Positions 7,262 through 11,021 of a stretch of DNA of 11,021 bases are shown piece by piece. The notes beneath the pieces were generated by a model that was given only the letters and a program-made list of their open reading frames with translations, did no database searches and was not told the DNA's origin. Source of the stretch: Bacteroidales bacterium (GTDB taxonomy: Bacteria; Bacteroidota; Bacteroidia; Bacteroidales; Azobacteroidaceae). Made by a program: the position numbers and the translations under genes. Position 1 is the first letter of the stretch, and every line of letters begins with the position of its first letter. The stretch spans positions 1 to 11,021 of the forward strand of contig JAJBTS010000425.1 in the NCBI GenBank assembly GCA_020860885.1, read 5' to 3'.

Positions 7262-9460
7262 ATGTTTGGAATCCGACGTCCGTTTTCTTTTACCCGCCAA
7301 TTTGATGAAATGGATTGTGGCCCTGCCTGTGTCCGCATGGTAGCTTTATATTATGGTAAAGATTATCCGCTGTCTTATCTACGTTCGCTCTCCCACCTGA
7401 CCCGTGAGGGTGTGAGTGTCGCGGGTATTCGGGACGCACTGAAAGAAATAGGTGCGAAAAGTGCGACTTTTGAGATGTCGTTAGATCAGTTGAAGGAGAA
7501 TTGCCCGCTTCCGGCAATTCTCTATTGGGAACAGAACCATTTCGTAGTACTCTATGATATTAAGAAAAGTAAATGGACCGGACGCCCGAAATATTACGTG
7601 GCCAATCCTGCTTACGGTAAACATGCATTTTCTGAAGAAAGCTTTTCCCAGTTCTGGCTGAACGGAGAAAAAGGTATTGTGATCGTTGTAGAGCCTACTG
7701 AAAAGTTTTTTGAATCCAAATCAAAAAAAGAGAAACATAGCCTTATCCGTTTTGCCAGGAAATATGTATGGCCTTATAAGTGGGAAATGTCTCAGTCGGC
7801 ATTTGGTATGCTCTTCGGTCTTTTACTTTCGCTGATAACGCCTTTTTTAACGCAAGCTACCGTAGACTATGGTATCGGAATGCGTAATATGGGACTCATA
7901 GTTAACATCCTGTTAGCTCAAATATTCATATTTATTGGTTCTTTCTCCATGGGACTTATCGGCAGTTGGGTAACCCTGTATATGAGCACACGTATCAGTA
8001 TTAATATACTCAGCGACTATCTGACCAAGCTTCTGCGATTACCCATGACTTTTTTCGAAACAAAGAGTGTGGGTGACTATCAACAACGATTGGATGACCA
8101 CGGACGCTTGCAAGGGTTCGTGACTTACAGTACCCTGCAGACTTTATTCTCTCTCATTTTGGCCCCATTCTTCCTGGCTATAATAGGATGGTACAATCCT
8201 GTAATTTTGTTTGTGTATCTGGTATTGACAGGAGTAAGCATAGGATGGATGTCGTGGTTTTTCCGTAAACGTAAAGCCATAGACTACGAACAGTTTAAAG
8301 TGAACGCAGAGAATCAGAACAAACAATATGAGTTGATGTCCGGTATAACAGATATCAAACTCAACAGTTATGAAGATTATAAACTGGAGGAATGGCGTGA
8401 GTTGCAGGAACGCCAATACCGCATGAGGCAAAAAGGACTTAAACTGGAACAAATTCAAAATACAGGCTTCTCCATTATCGGACAATTAAGAAATATATTC
8501 ATTACTTTCTGGGTTGCTTCTGAAGTTGTAAACGGCAATTTGACGCTGGGTATGATGATGAGTATATCAGCCATCATCGGCCAGGTAAATGGTCCCCTCT
8601 CCCAGCTTATTGATTTCTTGCAGCAGTTCCAGGACGCAAAGATAAGTCTGGAACGGTCGGAAGAAGTAAAACTCTGTAATGACGAAGATAGTAAATTCCA
8701 GGCAGATGTTCCTACAGACAAACCGCAGGATATAGAGATAAAAAATTTAAGTTTCTCCTATACAGGAAGTATTGGGAGGAAAGCATTGGAAGATATATCG
8801 TTAACCATTCCTGCCGGAAAAATGACAGCCATTGTAGGCGAAAGCGGCAGTGGAAAAACAACCTTGATGAAACTGCTCCTGAAATTCTACGCACCCACAG
8901 CAGGTGAAATTTTATTAGGAGGACAGAACCTGTCGGATTTCAAGGCGAAATCTATCAGGCATGCATCCGGTATTGTGATGCAGGATAACTTTTTATTCTC
9001 AGATACAGTCAGACGGAATATCATACTAGGTGAAGAAGCCAACGAAACACTTCTGCAAACAGCTATCGAAGCCGCCTGCCTGACCGATTACATACAGAAC
9101 CAGCCTCTTGGATTAGAAACAAAAATAGGTAGCGATGGCATTGGGGTAAGTGGGGGTGAGAAACAGCGAATCATGATAGGACGAGCTGTTTATAAAGAGC
9201 CGCTATATCTTATGCTTGATGAAGCGACAAGTTCGCTCGATGCAGAGAATGAAAGAAAAATCACAGAAAATCTGGATAAGCATTTTGCCAATCGTACCCG
9301 TATTGTAATAGCCCATCGGTTGTCTACAGTAAAGAATGCAGATAATATTGTGGTGTTACGCCATGGACAGGTAGTAGAACAAGGGACTCATTTAAAACTT
9401 GTGGAGCAGAGAGGGTATTATTATGAACTTATCCATAACCAGTTAGAACTGGCGGATTAA
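7262..9460 (+). CDS. Peptidase-containing ABC transporter (C39 leader peptidase-exporter)
   Basis: Inner-membrane exporter that cuts double-glycine leaders and exports the released peptide. The length of 732 residues is normal for the family. The N-terminal C39 peptidase (about 8-145) has Gln13 and Cys19 in QFDEMDCGPAC, His93 in QNHFVVLYD, and VANPAYG with Asn115 where most members have Asp. The membrane domain lies at about 175-440 with several hydrophobic helices (for example 181-198, 212-238, 293-330, 405-445). The ATPase domain (about 490-730) has Walker A GESGSGKTT (526-534), Q-loop Gln574, signature VSGGEKQR (629-636), Walker B YLMLDEAT (649-656), D-loop SLD (658-660) and switch His685. 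It works as a homodimer in known relatives. It sits 8 nt after the outer-membrane protein and 15 nt before the small membrane protein, so the three are co-transcribed. The precursor at 3800 is the obvious local substrate (inference). Confidence 0.95.
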   Translation: MFGIRRPFSFTRQFDEMDCGPACVRMVALYYGKDYPLSYLRSLSHLTREGVSVAGIRDALKEIGAKSATFEMSLDQLKENCPLPAILYWEQNHFVVLYDIKKSKWTGRPKYYVANPAYGKHAFSEESFSQFWLNGEKGIVIVVEPTEKFFESKSKKEKHSLIRFARKYVWPYKWEMSQSAFGMLFGLLLSLITPFLTQATVDYGIGMRNMGLIVNILLAQIFIFIGSFSMGLIGSWVTLYMSTRISINILSDYLTKLLRLPMTFFETKSVGDYQQRLDDHGRLQGFVTYSTLQTLFSLILAPFFLAIIGWYNPVILFVYLVLTGVSIGWMSWFFRKRKAIDYEQFKVNAENQNKQYELMSGITDIKLNSYEDYKLEEWRELQERQYRMRQKGLKLEQIQNTGFSIIGQLRNIFITFWVASEVVNGNLTLGMMMSISAIIGQVNGPLSQLIDFLQQFQDAKISLERSEEVKLCNDEDSKFQADVPTDKPQDIEIKNLSFSYTGSIGRKALEDISLTIPAGKMTAIVGESGSGKTTLMKLLLKFYAPTAGEILLGGQNLSDFKAKSIRHASGIVMQDNFLFSDTVRRNIILGEEANETLLQTAIEAACLTDYIQNQPLGLETKIGSDGIGVSGGEKQRIMIGRAVYKEPLYLMLDEATSSLDAENERKITENLDKHFANRTRIVIAHRLSTVKNADNIVVLRHGQVVEQGTHLKLVEQRGYYYELIHNQLELAD

Positions 9461-9475
9461 ACGAAGCACTTAATA

Positions 9476-9880
9476 ATGAATAAAACGATAATTAAATACG
9501 GCGTATTTGTCATACTGTTAATTATGTCTTTAGGATTACTAATTATTCTCAATCGTTTTGAGGTTTATTCAAAGACATCCGTTAACCTGATTGTATTAGA
9601 AGAGGAAAGCTGTATGGCCTATGTTGCCTATAGCAATAGTTTCAATCCGAACGTGGGCGATACAATAGAAATAACCCAGACCCGTGGTGGTGATATTCGT
9701 TTCATACTGAAGGAAATCCATAGAGAGCCTTCCAATTTAATTCTTAAGCTATATCCCATGGACGAAAAAACGAAGGTCCGGCAAAAGTTCGGAGGTGATA
9801 CTTTTTCCCCGGGATATATATTTACAGGTAGAGTGAAATTACTCGAAGTGATAATAAAGCAGTTTGCAAATGCGAGATAA
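9476..9880 (+). CDS. Small membrane-anchored protein, possibly a minimal HlyD-like adaptor
   Basis: The 134-residue protein has one N-terminal transmembrane helix (about 8-26, FVILLIMSLGLLIIL), then a β-rich domain predicted to face the periplasm. The pattern NPNVGDTIEI (58-66 region) and the ending SPGYIFTGRVKLLEVIIKQF resemble the C-terminal β-domain of HlyD-type membrane fusion proteins, and this position right after a C39 exporter is where an HlyD homologue normally stands. It lacks room for the lipoyl and coiled-coil hairpin regions of a normal adaptor (usually about 400 residues). It could be a reduced adaptor, an exporter accessory subunit, or an immunity protein held in the membrane. 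The start codon ATG fits the 15-nt gap after the ABC gene. No terminator with a T-run was found behind it. Confidence 0.6.
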   Translation: MNKTIIKYGVFVILLIMSLGLLIILNRFEVYSKTSVNLIVLEEESCMAYVAYSNSFNPNVGDTIEITQTRGGDIRFILKEIHREPSNLILKLYPMDEKTKVRQKFGGDTFSPGYIFTGRVKLLEVIIKQFANAR

Positions 9881-9977
9881 CCAAGCCCCAAACTATATAA
9901 TAGGTCTTGTTTCTTTTCTGGTTTATCCAACAGAGATTGCCTGTTACTTCTCTACAAAACCGCCAAAATACGAATCT

Positions 9978-10541
9978 TTACTTAATAATGGCTTTTCCAT
10001 CAAAACTTAATTTATAAACCGTATCTCCAAAATCTCTTAATTCAATATAACCATCTTTCAATTTGAAAGATTCTTTATTATCGATTGACACAAAGATATC
10101 TTTTCCTCCAAATTGCCATTTTATTATCCCATCCTTGCTAATTCGGGTTATCAGTAGTTCTCCATGTATAATATAGTCATCCTCCAGTTTAAATATTTGA
10201 AAACAGGCTACATCATCAACCTGCTTTTTCCAATTTAAATTTAGCGTTGGTAAGGATAAATTAAAAAGAGTATTACAACAACAAATCAGCAGTTTATTAC
10301 TATCTATAAGAGAAGATCTTTCGTGAATATCTGTTGCACCTCCCGATGCTACAACAAGGCAACTATTAATTATTTCTTTGTCCTGATATACTTTTATTCC
10401 ATGTTTTGAAACAGGATAATGCTGGCTGCCCTCACCAAAATAATATCTTGTATAACAAAAAATATTATCAGTTGAATTTAAAGTATAATCGGGTTCATTA
10501 GCAACCCCAACTTCTAAATCTTTATAGGAATATAAATTCAT
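9978..10541 (-). CDS. Hypothetical protein with β-propeller-like repeats
   Basis: This 187-residue protein is not assigned to a named family. No signal peptide or membrane helix is visible, so it is probably cytoplasmic. The second half contains short β-strand repeats of the type seen in PQQ/WD-like propellers (LFNLSLPTLNLNWKKQ about 92-107, LLITRISKDGIIKWQFGG about 129-146, YKLSFDGKAI about 176-185). A CCC triplet sits at 87-89. The ATG at 10541 is preceded by AGGAAAAACAAAAG. The frame upstream stays open only to a TAG at 10596-10598, with no other ATG, which supports this start. It is convergent with the export operon (97-nt gap). Proteins of this look occur among immunity genes of interbacterial toxins, but that role is a guess. 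Confidence 0.75.
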   Translation of the reverse strand: MNLYSYKDLEVGVANEPDYTLNSTDNIFCYTRYYFGEGSQHYPVSKHGIKVYQDKEIINSCLVVASGGATDIHERSSLIDSNKLLICCCNTLFNLSLPTLNLNWKKQVDDVACFQIFKLEDDYIIHGELLITRISKDGIIKWQFGGKDIFVSIDNKESFKLKDGYIELRDFGDTVYKLSFDGKAIIK

Positions 10542-10725
10542 CTTTTGTTTTTCCTGGTTTGAGTTGTCGAAGGTAACAAAATTTTTATTTTCAGGCTATC
10601 ATTCTCAACTTGTAAGTTTCGATTCATAAACATCTAACGTGGAGCTGAATAAACTTATTTATCACTTGAATACCAATTAGTTACATACAGATATAGAATA
10701 ATATGTAGCAATGATGCTTTTGTTA

Positions 10726-11021
10726 TTAAAAATCAAATTGTTCTATGAAATCTCTTTTTGCTTCATACTTTATCCTTTCCTTACAAGAAGATATTTCAAC
10801 TTCAATATATTCAATATGTTTAATTAGTTTAATACCCATATCTAATGATTTTACAGCCTCTAAAATACTCTCCCAATCTCTCATCCTTCTTTCATAGATT
10901 GGAATCCAACTACCAGTAGCACTCATGCTACGAGGGAATAAGTCTATTGCTTTAAAAATCTCATAGTCTTGAGTTAATTGAAGTAGTTGCTTCAAAAATT
11001 GATTCCGATATTGAGTAAAGG
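10726..11021 (-). CDS. Hypothetical protein, 5' end outside window
   Basis: The minus-strand frame is open from its stop (10726-10728) to the window edge, giving at least 97 residues. A TTG at 10995 is unlikely to be the true start because sensible coding sequence (FTQYRNQF) continues upstream of it. The visible part is mostly α-helical and charged, with the segment FPRSMSATGSWIPIYERR and the C-terminus KRDFIEQFDF. It has no transmembrane helix. I do not recognise a family. It lies 184 nt from, and on the same strand as, the 9978-10541 gene, so the two may be co-transcribed or part of an array of small accessory (for example immunity) genes. Confidence 0.55.
   Translation of the reverse strand, partial: FTQYRNQFLKQLLQLTQDYEIFKAIDLFPRSMSATGSWIPIYERRMRDWESILEAVKSLDMGIKLIKHIEYIEVEISSCKERIKYEAKRDFIEQFDF

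Noticed and set aside
7290..8894. Several minus-strand open frames opposite the ABC exporter
   Set aside because: They are antisense shadows of a well-conserved gene and show no family-like sequence.
9929..9945. AACAG/CTGTT hairpin between the convergent genes as a terminator
   Set aside because: The stem is only 5 bp and no T-run follows on either strand.
1..11021. CRISPR arrays, tRNA/rRNA genes, insertion sequences
   Set aside because: No spaced direct repeats, cloverleaf or rRNA-like sequence, transposase or terminal inverted repeats were seen on either strand.

Overview
The window looks like a chromosomal accessory region of a Bacteroidales gut-type bacterium (Bacteroides, Parabacteroides or a relative). 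The reasons are AT-rich DNA, starts preceded by A/T-rich stretches rather than Shine-Dalgarno sites, a carboxypeptidase-regulatory/plug/β-barrel outer-membrane protein of a type typical of Bacteroidetes, and a peptidase-type ABC exporter. No genus can be fixed from the sequence alone.

Layout. Nt 2-4123 is a tight plus-strand biosynthetic cassette. It holds (1) the 3' part of a large protein with two GT-A glycosyltransferase domains followed by a LanC-like α/α-toroid segment, (2) a radical SAM/SPASM peptide maturase, and (3) a 107-residue precursor peptide. The precursor has a double-glycine leader, a cysteine-rich core with repeated NCxC units and a Ser/Thr alternating tract. A hairpin followed by a T-run (about 4140-4196) closes the cassette. 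Nt 4405-9880 is an export block, also on plus: a TonB-receptor-like outer-membrane β-barrel protein broken by a -1 frameshift near nt 5140, a C39-peptidase/ABC exporter, and a very short HlyD-like membrane protein. The spacing within this block is 8 and 15 nt. Nt 9978-11021 carries two minus-strand genes of unknown function, the outer one cut by the window end.

How the genes may work together (inference from domain content and order). The precursor would be modified on its Cys/Asn-rich core by the radical SAM enzyme and glycosylated by the bifunctional glycosyltransferase. Its leader would be cut after Gly31 by the C39 domain of the exporter and the product moved out through the ABC channel. 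The small HlyD-like protein and the outer-membrane barrel, if functional, may help it cross the envelope. The second glycosyltransferase domain carries the DxH and W-x3-GG-x11-GHIYR pattern of polypeptide GalNAc-transferases, and the precursor carries a mucin-like (ST)n tract. This makes a doubly modified (glycosylated and radical SAM-processed) RiPP the most interesting hypothesis here.

Limits. The first and last genes are incomplete. The product, its activity and the sugar used cannot be read from sequence. The frameshift could be a real mutation or a sequencing error.
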